From NCBI GenBank assembly GCA_002286715.1, contig NSJX01000035.1:200711-264710 (forward strand): a DNA stretch of 64,000 bases. The letters run 5' to 3'. A program made the position numbers and the translations under genes. Positions 32,127-43,701 of the stretch are shown in pieces. The stretch's first letter is position 1. Each line of letters begins with the position of its first letter. The notes beneath the pieces were generated by a model that worked only from the letters and a program-made list of their open reading frames with translations, made no database searches and was not told the origin of the DNA. The stretch is from Dentipellis sp. KUC8613 (taxonomy: Eukaryota; Basidiomycota; Agaricomycetes; Russulales; Hericiaceae).

Positions 32127-35100
32127 CTACTCTACAGTTGCAAGGTCCCCTATGAAATCATTATAAGCAGATAGCTGCGAATTCAAACTGTCGTCCTCAA
32201 CCACGTCCGCAGTTCCATCGTCATCGTCAGAAGCCGTGACATCGTCAAAAGTATCGTTACGAGCACCACGTCCATCCACGGCACTGTCGCTGATCGAACT
32301 CTGCCGGATATCGTCGATCGCTTGTCCAGGCTCTATAGTCCCTGTAAAGCACGGGAGCTGTGCGATCTCCTCGAGGCGAGCGCGGTGAGTGCGGTTCACG
32401 CGGCGGACTCGAGCTTCTACAGACGTAAGGTATGCTGCGAGATCCGGGGACTCTTTCTCAAGCTGCACAATTCGCGTACGAAGTTGTTGCTCTTCATCGC
32501 GCATCCATGTGGCCAAGCGACGGATCTCAACGTCGAGGCGGTCGCACTCTTCGTGAGCACGCTCGATCTTGAGCGTATGAACTGCTGCCTGCCGATTACG
32601 ACTATCAGTCCACGGCTGCGCACGGATGTCCTCCCGACACTCTCGCAGAAGTTCAAACTCTGCGAGACCGCCGTATGTGGAAACGTCTTTCCATTCGAGT
32701 TGCGGCCGATCGATCGCTTTCGCGGCGGTGTTGTACTTGGCGAGGGCAGTTTGTATTGCGCGACAGCGGGTCTTGAGAGTCTTGTTGATGTGTGTACGCA
32801 TTTTATACCCTATATAATGCATCAGTAAGTTTTCATTAGTTTTATGACCTCCTTACCTGTCCCGGATAAGCCCATCTTCGTGAGCTCGAAAAGTCGCTGT
32901 ACAACGAGCCCTTCGAGCTTGTCAAGGGCCTTCTGATAATCGTAGATGTCTACGATACTCTGGATTTCCTTCCACTTCGCGCACTGCGGAGTCCATCGCG
33001 TGTCGATGCTGTTCGTAAGCTCAAAGTTGACGAGCATGGTCCGAATCATATCGAGGTTCTCGAACGCGTCTTTCTTGGCTTTTTCCAAGCGCCTGCGATA
33101 CTTCTCGTTCCTCGGATCGCCGAGGTGTACAATCACCTGCTGGAAGGCATCGCTGAATAATCATATACGTCAATCAAACACAGCCGAGGGGCCAGAACGG
33201 AGGACTCACTCGGCAGCGGCATGCTTGATCAAGAGGTTCAGATACTCGACCTCCTTCTCCTCCTCAGGTGACGCTTTCTTGCGTGCCGCGAGGTACGCGC
33301 GCTCAGTCTCGAGGTGCTGATGATAATCGAGGTCCTCCGACGACTTCCCAGATTGTAGAATCTTGATCGTGTCGGGAAGCTCGTCGAGAATTTGTTGGAC
33401 CTGTTTGTAATTATTCAGGAGGAAAAGTGCTGCGCGAGATCAGATTCCCATCATTACATCATGACGATCTCGAAACTTACAGATCTCTCGATATTTGTCC
33501 GCATCCCACTGCTTGGCGAACATATCAATTGCTTGATGACGATGAAATCGGGATGCGTGCCGTGTGATGATGGCAAGCCCATTGAACGAGGAGAAGATCC
33601 GTTCACAGGTCTCCATGTCCTCAAGACCAAAGCCTGGGACATAGAGCGGATGATAATGTAGCTGACAGAAACGATTATGTGCATACCCGTGGAAAGCAGG
33701 AACGGCGAATCGCATGCGGAGCTCGGCCGCGAGGGCCGCGAGCGAGCTGTGGCGAACTGTGCTGTTGAACGAGCATGCGATGTCGTATCCGATGCCAATG
33801 AGGGCACCAAGGACCCTGAGAACACGTTCTACATGTGCTAGAGGGTATTTTGCACTGAAAACAATTATGAGATATTCATAACTATGGAATGAACATGGTA
33901 CTTACAGTTCTCCACTTTCAATCATGTCGCAGATCCACAAGATGATGTGGTGGCGACATGCAGACAAGAACACGCCGGTCTCGCGATAGATATCCCACAT
34001 CCTCTTCAAGCTATCTTTCATTGCAGCTTTCCATCTATCCGTGCACGTTGTATCTTGATCGTCGCCGTCGGCCGCGGAAGCTTGGGCCTCGTCCTTGCCC
34101 CACTGGGGCGACGCCTGTGTCCGGAGTGCGAGAAAGTGAGGCTTAAGATGTATTACAAGCTGTGCAGACTCTTACCTTGTTTGGCGCGCTTCTCGGCTTC
34201 ACGTCATGCTTGAAGACGTCCACGAGCTCTTCTATGATCCAATACGTTGATGAGAAAGCGCGAGGATCTTCTTCGAGAGGTTCTCGAAGGTGCATTCGCT
34301 TCAGGGACTGATTTCCGTCGAATGTCGCGATCATCAAAACAGCCAACGCTCGTTCGTCACATAGCTGTAAGAGTGTACACTAAATCAATGCGGAGCAAGC
34401 CATAGAGCGCGGGAATTCATCATGACCTTGTACTGACAGGCAGGGCACGAGTGCCGAACCCGCCAGTGCGGATCCTCGTCTCGCCCGAGTGCTGCATCAG
34501 CACGAGACTCAACCTCTCGCAGAATCTTCAAGTATACATCGAATGCGTCGGAAAAGTGGCGCCAGTATGTCCGCCGATAGCTCACCTACACGGGATCAAC
34601 TCCTGTGTGATATAATTCAGCATAGAAAGATATGTACATTGTGGAGGTCGCACAGCGACAGAATCCACGCTTGTATGCTTAATCGAGGCTGACGAAGGCG
34701 GAGAACTCGATACAACTCGAGCGTGCGTAAGGAGAACGCCATGCTGACCCTCCAGGGCGACGCACCCAGATAACCTTGACGCAAAAGCTCGACGTTGACG
34801 TAATGGCTCCCTGAGAGGTGATACAATTTCTTGGAAGGCGAGAAGTCTACCTATTGATGAATAAACCTTGTACTGACTTGGGGAATAATAGGAACGTACC
34901 ATAAACATCGACAAGCGGCATATTGAAAGGCTCGCTCCCTATCGCCTCGGCATCCACAGGCTTGTTCATGTACTCAAGGTAGGCGTCAGCTAACGCGGAG
35001 ATCTGAGAGCGCCAAGCGCTCTCCGCGTTCCTGATACGGGTCACCCACGACTGCTGAAAGCCACGCAAAGGCCTACACGAGGTTAGCTTCATTCAAAGGG

Positions 35101-35521
35101 AACGCTCTGAAAACTCACCTGCCTGCGAACTCTTGCAGAAAAACAGCTTCCCCGCCCTCAGCCGACAGCTCTATGCCCGTATCTGCCGGCTCTTCTGTGT
35201 CCTGCTCGTCCACCCATTCGGGATACTCAGCGACGTCGTCCGACTGTGTGGCCAGCGCGTCGAGCGCACGCTTACTTCCAGTCGAGAGATCTGACAGCCA
35301 AAAGTGATGACTTGAACAGAGGATACAATCAATGCATATTGCTTACTCGAATACACCTTCTCCTTGCGCATTTGTATGTTATTCGACCATTCGTCGACTT
35401 GCTTCCTGTTCAGCCGCCCGAGGGTCGGAATCGAATTTGAGGAGCCGGAATACGACCCGACTACGCGTACGTTGATGTTGTTGCGCGTTGAGATCCTGCT
35501 GTACTTCTTTGGGTGCTGCAT
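32127..35521 (-). CDS. KDZ-family transposase
   Basis: Predicted cut-and-paste transposase of the Kyakuja-Dileera-Zisupton superfamily. Eleven exons: 35521-35347, 35290-35119, 35072-34900, 34846-34638, 34585-34427, 34364-34176, 34114-33906, 33854-33481, 33429-33210, 33152-32857 and 32809-32127. All junctions are GT-AG with 46-62 bp introns; the product is 952 residues. Family landmarks in order: TLELYRVLRLRQP and ILSLCDLHN; FDVYLKILREVE; the zinc-ligand-like CPACQYK; FDGNQSLKR (near residue 312); CTDRW and TGVFLSACRHHIILW; IGYDIACSF (near 452); FHGYAHNRFCQ; GFGLEDMETCERIFS; HRHQAIDMFAKQWDADKY; then NNYKQ and long charged coiled-coil-like stretches. The Asp of DGN, the Asp of GYDI and the Glu of CERIF are candidate catalytic acids. 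No stop or frameshift is seen. A dedicated N-terminal cysteine cluster is not evident. The tail is acidic. Confidence 0.9.
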
Positions 35522-35785
35522 GGTGGCGAGAGGATGGCTTCGCTGAGAGAAAGGAGTCTGTACAGTACACGCGTAACATGTGCCACATGGCACGTGATGA
35601 CACACGCGGCCCGCTGAGGTCAAGCTATCAATGTCATAAGAATGACTACGATATGATAAGATAAGACAAGCGCCTGCCGTCGACTTTGCCATTCAGTAAG
35701 CAGGTGTTACTCGGCCATCGGGCTGACATGTATCTGGTTCCCGACCTCGGGGACATAGCCCGAGTCACGTGGAAGGGCACTCTGA

Positions 35786-36675
35786 TTACACCAAGGGCAG
35801 AAGTGCCCTGGGGCCGCCCGTGTATGGCGGCTCGATTGGGAAGGGGCGCGCTAGTCCCTGACGCTGAGGACTGGGCGGGGCGGTGCCACGAAGGGGAGCA
35901 CCCTGAGGGGCGGCCCGTGGGGGGCAGCCCGATTGGGAAAGGGCGCGCGCGTCCCCGACGCTGAGGGCGAGGCGGTGCCGCAAAGGGGAGGAGCGCCCTA
36001 AGGGGGAGCCCGTAAGGGGCATCCCGATTGGGAAGGGACGCGCTCGTCCCCGACGTTGAGGGCGGGGGCGGCGCCGCAAAGGGAAACGCCCTGGGGGGAA
36101 GCCCGTAGGGGGCAGCCCGATTGGGAAGGGGCGCGCGCGTCTTCGACGCTGAGGGCGAGGCGGTGCCGCAAAGGGGAGCACCCTGGGGGGAAGCCCGTAG
36201 GGGGCAGCCCGATTGGGAAGGGGCGCGCGCGTCTTCGACGCTGAGGGCGAGGCGGTGCCGCAAAGGGAAAAGCCCTGAGGGGCAGCCCGTAGGGGGCATC
36301 CCTATTGGGAAGGGGCGCGCGCGTCCCCGACGCTGAGGGCGGGGCGGTGCCGCAAAGGGAAAAGCCCTGAGGGGCAGCCCGTAGGGGGCAGCCCTATTGG
36401 GAAGGGGCGCGCGCGTCCCCGACGCTGAGGGCGGGGCGGCGCCGCAAAGGGAAAAGCCCTGGGGGGCAGCCCCGTACGGGGCGGCCGGATTCGGAAAGGG
36501 ACTGGCACGCAGGGGACTGCCGGGAATCAGTGAGGGACCGTTTCCAAATCGGGACGAGAGTCTCTGGGGCAGCCCGCACGGGGCTGCATTTGAGGGGGAG
36601 CACCCCCAACTAGATAAGGGACACTTGATGGGATCAACATATCTAATTAGGTACTAAGACCTAGCGTCCTTGGTG
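35786..36675 (-). repeat. right terminal inverted repeat with minisatellite
   Basis: Mirror copy of the left terminus. Seven phase points (TTGGG) at 35836, 35933, 36028, 36121, 36213, 36305 and 36397 give periods of 97, 95, 93, 92, 92 and 92 bp: exact and homogeneous on the outside, drifting toward the inside. Each unit contains GGGCAGCCCGTAGGGGGCAG-type inverted blocks and GGGGCGCGCGCGTC. The outer about 180 bp is unique and ends CCTTGGTG at 36675. Long proline-rich frames across it have no coding value. Confidence 0.92.
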
Positions 36676-36682
36676 AGCAAGC
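36676..36682. repeat. target-site duplication, right copy (AGCAAGC)
   Basis: Exact copy of 27211-27217, directly outside the right TIR. With the terminal G of 36675 it matches 8 bp of the left flank. Confidence 0.88.
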
Positions 36683-36922
36683 GCTCTTCGTTGTGGCCTG
36701 CTCAATCATTTATGTAATTCATCTTCATCCTCTCATCTTCACGTCTTTCCTGGCTTTCGAATACGCATACCCCTTGCAAGCATCGGACCCCTGTCGCTCG
36801 AGTAAGTCCGAACTCCACCCCGGTCGCTATCCGAGTTGTACGGCCCGGGACGAGCAACTCCAAGCCTAGTCCCGTTTCCCATTACCACCACACCTCTGCC
36901 CGTCGCCTCTACGCCGCAAGGG

Positions 36923-37582
36923 ATGTCACAGACGCACTTTGCCCACCCAGGCGACCTCCCGTATGCCCCGCCCGTGCTGCGCGCGGCCTCGCCGAGCGGG
37001 TCGATCAACACCGAGTACGGCCCTGACGAGACGAGTCTCTCGGACATGGAGCTCTCGCCGGGCGAGTTTGAGGGCAAGATCGAGGCGGCGCTGCGGCTGC
37101 ACGAGCAGCGCGACCAGGAGGTGGTAGCCGTGGCGAAGCCGGTGCTGATCCCCAAGCCCAAGACGGCCGCGGAGGAAAAACGTGCGTTCTCTGCCCAATT
37201 CTGCATAGGATACTCGTTCATGCGACACTGTGTATGTGCATGCGGTGCAGAAACATTCGAGCAGGTGATGCGGTGTCTCCGCTGGCACGTCCAGCAGCTT
37301 GAGGAGAACCAGATCGTGGAGAACATGATGCTGCGTGGCTCACAGGCGGGACTCGTGGCCCAGCCGTCGTCGGATGATGTCGGGGTCATCATGGCGAGCA
37401 TGATGGGGTCTGGTGGGGTGCCGTCGAAAACGAGCGGAGGCGGGGGCATCGGCACAAGCGCAATGCATGTCGACGAACCGCTTTCACCGCCGCGCGGTGT
37501 TGGGCTGGGGTTCCTTACAAACGAGGATGCGGTGATGGGGCCGACGAGGAATCGTGTCCACAATCATGCTCGAGGGGGCTAG
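36923..37582 (+). CDS. unknown protein, small
   Basis: I do not recognise this protein. Two exons: 36923-37181 and 37251-37582, with a 69-bp intron whose length is a multiple of three, so the frame also reads through it. The spliced product is 196 residues. The N-terminus (PGDLPYAPPVLRAASPSGS) is disordered-looking; a central acidic segment (ETSLSDMELSPGEFEGKIEA) leads into helices AALRLHEQRDQEVV and TFEQVMRCLRWHVQQLEE, then a Gly/Ser-rich tail with PSKTSGGGG. No signal peptide or membrane segment. Its ATG is only about 250 bp from the transposon end, so the insertion falls in its promoter. The first ATG in frame was taken as start; upstream sequence in frame begins without ATG. Confidence 0.6.
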   Translation: MSQTHFAHPGDLPYAPPVLRAASPSGSINTEYGPDETSLSDMELSPGEFEGKIEAALRLHEQRDQEVVAVAKPVLIPKPKTAAEEKRAFSAQFCIGYSFMRHCVCACGAETFEQVMRCLRWHVQQLEENQIVENMMLRGSQAGLVAQPSSDDVGVIMASMMGSGGVPSKTSGGGGIGTSAMHVDEPLSPPRGVGLGFLTNEDAVMGPTRNRVHNHARGG

Positions 37583-38747
37583 ACAGGGCCCGGGGGAGGT
37601 CATATTCATGGTGTATCATATGTTTGTATTCTGAGTTGTTGTCCCGAGCATCCATTTCTTTCTCTCACTAACAGTACAGTCCATTTAGCGACAGCTCTCT
37701 GGCTTTCCCACTCTGATTCATCCTGGGTGCGTGTCGTTCGAGTTCGTTGGTGCCGGTTGTACCTGCATCTTGCACATACCTGCTCGATTCATTTCTTTCT
37801 ATCCATGGATTTTCACCCTCGGAAACTGCACTAATGACTGTCGGTCGACGGAGCCTGAGATCGGTCTCCCTTGCTATGACGGTGTAGCCTGCAGTCCTAC
37901 CGGGGCCCTCTCGCGAGCCGTAACTCATATGCATACCTCATCAACACCGTCTTCCTCATTGCAATGGGGAATGAACCTCGTCTAGAACTCCAAGTTGTCT
38001 TCCTTGAAGCGGTGCGGCGTTTCTTTGTTCCCCATCGAAATGCGCTGGAAATCATATAAGCAGGTTCAGTGACGCGGAAGGCTAGACGATGAAAAAGCGA
38101 CAACACGCACTGGACACCTGAAAGCTTGAGCTGGCAGAACGAGTTGCATGTGGTGAGGCCTCGGGCGCGGCACCCTCTGGGCCTGCAATTGCGCCAAAGG
38201 GACCATTGTGAGCTGATGCAGATGGGCCAGGCCGGCCAGGACCCAGATCTTATAAGTATCGGGGAGCATGCCTTCAGTCGCTAGAGGAAGCAAAGGGCTC
38301 CTTTCTCAATCGAAGAAAGCGTCCCGGCCGAATTGATGTCGTCGACGTTGGCGGCGATGTGATACGGAAACTATCGCATGTCATCGATTTGTTTGAGCTT
38401 TTCCGCACAATCTCATACGGAAGCTGCAGTGGGGGGTCGAGCTGCCATCTTATGAATTGAACGAAGTCCTTAAGTTGGTATTGTATTAGAAAAACAGCGG
38501 TGTTGTATCTATGATACAGATGACCCTCAGGGCGTAAACACATCATGGAATCGTAAAACCGAGACATACCATATGTCGCGGACAAAACAACACGGGCATA
38601 CCGGGTCAATGTCAGTAAACAGGAAAACAATTGCGCGGCGAACGACGAGCATAAATATTGCAAGGAGCGTTGGAATGTGCGTGCGTGAAAAAAATAAAGA
38701 CTCGACCCTCCACCAACCATCCAGCGGTAATGGACGCGTATTCCCCA
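37583..38747. other. intergenic, unassigned
   Basis: Between the small gene and the convergent BUD6 gene. A plus-strand stretch near 38305-38450 reads PGRIDVVDVGGDVIRKLSHV and looks faintly coding, but has no start or splice context. No gene called. Confidence 0.4.
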
Positions 38748-41700
38748 TCACGATGCCGAGGACGCCGCGTCACCGCCAGCCAAGTCGCCCGAGCTCGACG
38801 ACCCAGTAAACATCGCCTTGAGCGTCATGTCGTTCCGCTTCTGCCGCACCCGCTCAATCTCCTCCGCCCCGCCCGTCATCTTCAACTTCTTCCCACCCAC
38901 GAAGCCCTTCAGCTCCGCCTCGAAGTCGTCCGAGCGCGCCGCGAGCTCCTTCTCCCGGTTCTTCTGGTTCGCCGCGATCGCCTTCATCCGGCGCTCCGGA
39001 TCCACCGCTGCACCCTTGATCTCGAGCATCACGGTCGTCAGCCCCCCGTGGCCCTCCTCAGGAGGAGGCGGCCTGAATCCGGGCTTGCGCGCTGCCCGGC
39101 CAGCATTGGAGACGCGGATGGAAATGACCTTCTCCACATGGCCGAACACCTCGACGACGGCCTTCTGGTCCTCGAGGAGGTCCGCGAGGAACTCCTCCTG
39201 GTGGTTGAGGAACTGCTGCTCCTCGACGATGCTCTGCAGCTCCTCCTCCCACGTCTTCTTCCACATTGGCTTGATCGTCTTGATGTGCTCCTTGAGGCTC
39301 TCGAGCTCCGTCGCGATCGTCGTGATGTCCTCCTTGATCGCCTTGAGCGCGGACGGCTTCGGCGAGATGTGGCGCTTCAGCACGTCGTCCTTCACCATCT
39401 CGACCGTGTCCTGCAGCTCCTCCATCTTCGTCAGCACGTTCTGGCTGCGCGTGTCCAGCTTCGTCTTGCCCGTGTCGATGTACGCGCGCGCGCCGGGCAC
39501 CTGGCCCGTCGCCATCTGCCGCACCTTCTGCGTCTGCGTGCGCAGCGTCCCGAGCGAGTCCTTCGTCTGCTTCATGAACTCCGAGTACAGCTGCCGCATG
39601 ATCCCCAGGTCGCGCCGCAGGTTCTGCACCTCGTCGAACTGCGTCTTGAGATCGCTCACGACGCGGTTCGAGAAGTCCGACATCACGGACGCCCCCGTCA
39701 TCTGCGGCTGCAGCAGCGACTGCCCTGTCATCTGAGGGGCGATCCCCTGCTGCGAGGGCGGACTGGGGTCCCGCACGAGCCGCGAGAGACGGCGAGCCAC
39801 GGTCTGCAATTGCCGGTCGGTCGGTCTGGGGGTGTTTGCGGGGAGCGCATTGCCATCGGAGAGCGACTGAGTCATCGGCAGGATCGTCGACGCGCGCCGG
39901 TTCTCAGTAACCGCCTGCCGCAGATCCTTGAGCTCCTGCGCCAAGCCGGATATCTGGACGTCGATGTGCTGCTTGATCTGGTCGAGCGCTGCGACACAGT
40001 GATCAGCGGTACGGCCACATGCAGTAGACAAAATAGACGCACGTTCGATATTTAGCGACAGTAAGCACTTATCCTTCACCTCGTCCATATCCTCCAGCTC
40101 GTATTGCACCCCACTCGACGGATCCCGGATGTAGATCGCCGGAAAGTTGTCCTGCCCGGGGTTATACGCGAACTTGTCCAGGAACAGCATCCGCAGCGAC
40201 GACAACGTGAGCCCCGGCTCGATTGTCGACTTCTTCACCTCGCGCCCGACCTGCAGGAACGCCGTGATCGGGCCGTCCTGCGCCTCCTGCACGGGCGGGC
40301 GCGCAGGCGAAGGCGCGGGCGACTTGGCCTTCATCTTCGACTTTGGCGTTTCGGGCAGAGGTATACGGGGGAGCGGGGGTACCGGTGGCTCCTCCTCGTC
40401 CTCCCGTATGGGGGATGGCCCCCGTGAAACTGGCGCCGGGCCCCGCGAGCGTGAACGGGACCTCGTCGGCGTCGCGTGATGTTCTGGCGGTGGAGGGGTC
40501 GAATCGTCTTCATCCGCCTCCGCCAGCACCGCGAGCTCGCCATCCGTCAGCGCGTTCGACGCGGCCAGCGAGCGCCGGTTCGGGTGCCCGCTGCCCGATC
40601 CATTGCGCTCGCGGGGGCCGCTTGTCATCTTTGAAATGTTGTACGTCGAGAAGCGCTTCGATGCGCGGCGCTCGAGGGCGTCGCTCTTCTTCAGCGCGGC
40701 GAGCGAGCTCGCGACACCGGGCGCGCTCAGCGAGTCCAGTGGTGGGGTATCAGGAGGCGGCGACATCGACCCTGCGCGGTCTGGCACGTCTTCCGGCGCG
40801 GGTGCGGCTTCATCGACGACGACGGTGGGTGGAGGTACAGGCTTGTCAACAAGAGAGTAGCGTTTCACATGGGATGGGACTTGGGACGTGCGGCTCGGCG
40901 GGACAGGTGTCGTCTCTTTGTCTGAGTCCGGTGGCTGTACCGTCGGCACAGGTGGGCTCTGCGGCACTGCAGCGGGCCTATATGGAGGTGAAGTCGGAGG
41001 TGTATCACTACGTGGAAGTTCGGGCGGCGGTGGTCCAGAGGGGTATCTTCGCGCTTGCGGTGGCGGGCCAGAGCTGCGATCCGGCGCGGGGCTGATGAGG
41101 TCTGCGTTGGGTGCCACGGGCAGTGAAGGAGCAAAACCGCCTACAAACGCATCATCGCCATTAGACGCTGCATTTCCGTACGAGGGCTCTCTTCTGCGCG
41201 AGCTGGTCGAGTTGACGCTGCGGCGTCCGCCGGAGGGCGCAGCAGAGGAGGGTGGTACACTGTCGACGGTTCCGACTTCGCTTCCGGCGGTGGAGGATTG
41301 CGTGTCGCGACGAGAAACACGAGTAGAGCGGGATACACGAGAGCTGTCGCTGCGGCTGTGGCCTGAGGCGTCGGAGCGGTGACGGGAGCCTGATACGATC
41401 TGGCGGAAGAGAGACTGCTTGCCGCGTAGACCTTGGAGGAGTCCGGTTATGATAGCGCGGACTTTGGGAAGATACTTGTCGAGGTTCTTCGTAGTCGCGT
41501 CCTCCGAAAGACAGTCTTCCAACACGCCGCGCAGCTCATCTGGCACGCCCATGAGTTCGCTAGCGTGGGCGCAGGGTTAACATTACAGGTTAGAGGGTGG
41601 TTCAAACGAGGAGTGCACGAGGATGACGCACGACATGTCTATATTATAAGCTGCAAAAGCAGCAACTGCTGCGTTGAAGTCATTGCCCAGCTGGACGTAG

Positions 41701-42025
41701 ACATCGCTAACTTGTTCCTCTGTGGCTTTCTGGGTGCTCCATTTCGTGAGACTCTCGAGCAGCTGCTTGATTGACACGAGGAGGCGCGTTACGGCAGATT
41801 CAACAGGAGGCTGCACGTATGCACGCCTGTTAGCAGCTGCTCGCCAGGTCATACTCACGCAGAGAAACTTACGTTTGTCCGCGATCTTCCTGACCGTTCG
41901 CGATCACTCCTGGATCCAGACGAAACCGTCGAAGAGATGGACTGGTTGTCCTGGCGAGATGGATGAGTGGGCTGCGGGGGCGTTCCGCCGTTCATGGGAG
42001 GTGGTGGACGCTGCCTGACCGACAT
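38748..42025 (-). CDS. BUD6: Bud6/Aip3 actin-interacting polarity protein
   Basis: Homologue of Bud6/Aip3, the formin co-factor that promotes actin-cable nucleation at sites of polarised growth (polarisome, hyphal tip and septum). Four exons: 42025-41873, 41810-41632, 41559-40043 and 39988-38748, introns 62, 72 and 54 bp, 1029 residues. The N-terminus is Pro/Ser-rich, followed by the conserved block VTRLLVSIKQLLESLTKW and ELMGVPDELRGVLEDCL. A long disordered Ser/Pro region spans about residues 180-480. The AIP3 domain starts near 480: ITAFLQVGREVKKSTIEPGL, FAYNPGQDNFPAIYIRDPSS, YELEDMDEVKDKCLLSLNIE, then coiled coil to the end (QHIDVQISGLAQELKDLR, MWKKTWEEELQSIVEEQQFL, KPGFRPPPPEEGHGGL). The splices were chosen to join these conserved blocks. 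A 465-residue antisense frame over the last exon is a shadow. Confidence 0.93.
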
Positions 42026-43136
42026 TGAGGAGGGAGGAGGAGGAGGAGGAGGACAGAGCTGCCGGGAACAAGTTGCCTGTGCCAATAATTCGAGACGCAG
42101 TCCCGAGCAGTTTCGATTATGTAATACCCCTATTAGGCGTGCTCTGCTCATCGTCGCACGCGTCCTCAAAGGCTCGACCCTTCATATCCTCGATGCTCTC
42201 TCTGCCTTTCATTCTTCTGTGTTTTGACGTTTGCCTCAGCGATAACTCCTCCACTCGTGAATCCATATCGCTCGGACTAGAACCGTCCCAGCTTTTGGCA
42301 AACTTCGCAATCACGATTCGACTGCGCGACCAGTGCGAAGACTATTTTCACAGATGCTCCAGATCGTCTTGGTGAAAGTCTTATTGCGGTCTAGTCCCTA
42401 CTTGTCGCTTGAATGGTCTCATCTACTTGTAACCCCATTTACCAGTGAAATGAAATCCGAGACATGTTATTATGACGCTCTCCGCTGGAGCCTCGAACTC
42501 TACTGGCGCCTGAGACCTCCACACTTCATGCCGGCAAACACCCTTCAAACCATGAATCGTGTCATTGAGTCTCCTTCGTGACGCTTCGGATCCGCTTGGA
42601 TATTCCAGCCGAGGTCCGAATAAGCCGTGGAGCTTCGTTCCCCAGAACGTGGAGCGCGACTCTTCCTCGTGCCGTGGTAGGAAACGCTCGTTATGTTGCC
42701 CATGTATGCTTACTGTCCCGCCGTGCTGCGTGTACTATCATTTGAAGGTCCCTTTCAGTCTGTCAGCCAATGCTTTAAACCCGGGGTGACCACGCCGTAG
42801 CCCTTTCTTGCTACGATTGGCGGGTATAACGTCAACTCACAGCCCTCCTCGTGGTGAGCATGCCTTTCGGACCTTCACGCCTCAAGGCAACACAGGTCCC
42901 ATTAGAACGGCTTGACACCACTCCTGACGCCTCGGAGCGATGAGGAAGTACACAGGAGGCTGCGGGCGGATTCTCGAGCATTCCATTGTAGCACGGATGC
43001 GGGCGTCTATCGTCGCTGCTAGGACATAAATACCATCCTCTCGCACCTGCTGCCCTCAGGTTTCAGTTTCGTACACTCCCCTTCACCCCCTCGCCCACTT
43101 TATCCGCCCTCCCCGACCACCCTCTTCACGCCTACT
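42026..43136. other. divergent intergenic region
   Basis: Upstream of BUD6 (minus strand) and of the wall-protein gene (plus strand). No exon chain is supportable. A TATA-like ATAAATA lies at 43026-43032, about 105 bp before the plus-strand ATG. Confidence 0.5.
43026..43032 (+). promoter_or_regulatory. TATA-like element (ATAAATA)
   Basis: Lies 105 bp upstream of the ATG at 43137 and is followed by a C/T-rich leader. Position and leader composition fit a core promoter. Confidence 0.5.
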
Positions 43137-43701
43137 ATGAATTTCCTCATGAACACCCTTTTCCTCTTTTTTGCCACCCTCTTCGCCTTCGTCGCCGCTG
43201 CCCCTCTTTCGCTCCAGACGCGCGACGTCTACGACCCTCACGTCACCTATCCCTTAGCAGGAACTGTATGGAAAGTTGGAGAGCGTCACAATGTCACTTG
43301 GTGCGTCCTTTGCCGTTGGCCTTTGAGAGCAACCGCTGACGCTAGATTGTTATGGAAATAATAGGGACACTTCGGACGCTCCCCAGCAGATCACGAATCC
43401 CATCGGGCAGATTGTCTTGAGCCAGGGTGACGCTCTTCTTCCCTGTAAGCCGCCCTCGCGCTTGAGTGTTTCGTGTTATCGCGTACTCATTTTGACATGC
43501 AGACACCCTCGCCTCAAACTTCAGCATTCTCGATGGCAGCGCTGAGGTCACCGTTCCCACTGTCGACTCCGGGAACTACAGCCTCATCCGTAAGCATCAT
43601 GACTCCCTCGTTCCGCTGTGCGCGGTGCTCACTCCCCCGATTTTTGCGCAGTCTTTGGGGACTCCGGCAACCACAGCCCCGTTTTCGAGATCACAAACTA
43701 A
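43137..43701 (+). CDS. Kre9/Knh1-like secreted wall protein, small
   Basis: Short secreted protein with the Kre9/Knh1-like N-terminal domain seen in Ser-Thr-rich, often GPI-anchored, fungal wall proteins; Kre9/Knh1 are needed for beta-1,6-glucan in yeast. Four exons: 43137-43300, 43365-43444, 43503-43589 and 43652-43701, 126 residues. Signal peptide residues 1 to about 22 (NTLFLFFATLFAFVAAAP). The domain covers nearly the whole mature chain: DPHVTYPLAGTVWKVGERHN, then VTWDTSDAP, QIVLSQGD, SNFSILDGSAEVTVPTV, GNYSLILFGDSGN and the typical end SPVFEI. Several N-glycosylation sequons are present. The usual Ser/Thr tail and GPI signal are missing, so it is a soluble or loosely bound short form. 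Function beyond the wall is inferred. Confidence 0.85.

Larger units (their letters stand above)
27218..36675 (-). mobile_element. complete KDZ-family DNA transposon, 9.46 kb
   Basis: A class II element bounded by identical inverted termini starting CACCAAGGACGCTAGG and flanked by an exact 7-bp (or 8-bp) direct duplication. It carries three genes, all on the minus strand: a KDZ (Kyakuja-Dileera-Zisupton) transposase at 32127-35521, a Pro/Ser-rich accessory protein at 30627-31858 and a second accessory protein at 28232-30362. Each terminal region is about 0.8-0.9 kb and consists of an outer unique part of about 180 bp followed by a 92-bp minisatellite array, in inverted orientation at the two ends. 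All three genes are open after splicing, and the outer TIR parts are identical, so a recent insertion and a possibly active element are inferred. The KDZ superfamily is known to be abundant in Agaricomycetes. The left TIR contains an assembly gap (27549-27658). Confidence 0.9.

Noticed and set aside
35786..36500. Regular direct repeats as a possible CRISPR array
   Set aside because: The repeats are contiguous 92-bp units without unique spacers, they form mirrored transposon ends, and the genome is eukaryotic.
38658..40055. 465-residue plus-strand frame rich in Arg/Leu
   Set aside because: It is antisense to the conserved AIP3/coiled-coil exon of BUD6, where GC-biased third positions leave the opposite strand open.
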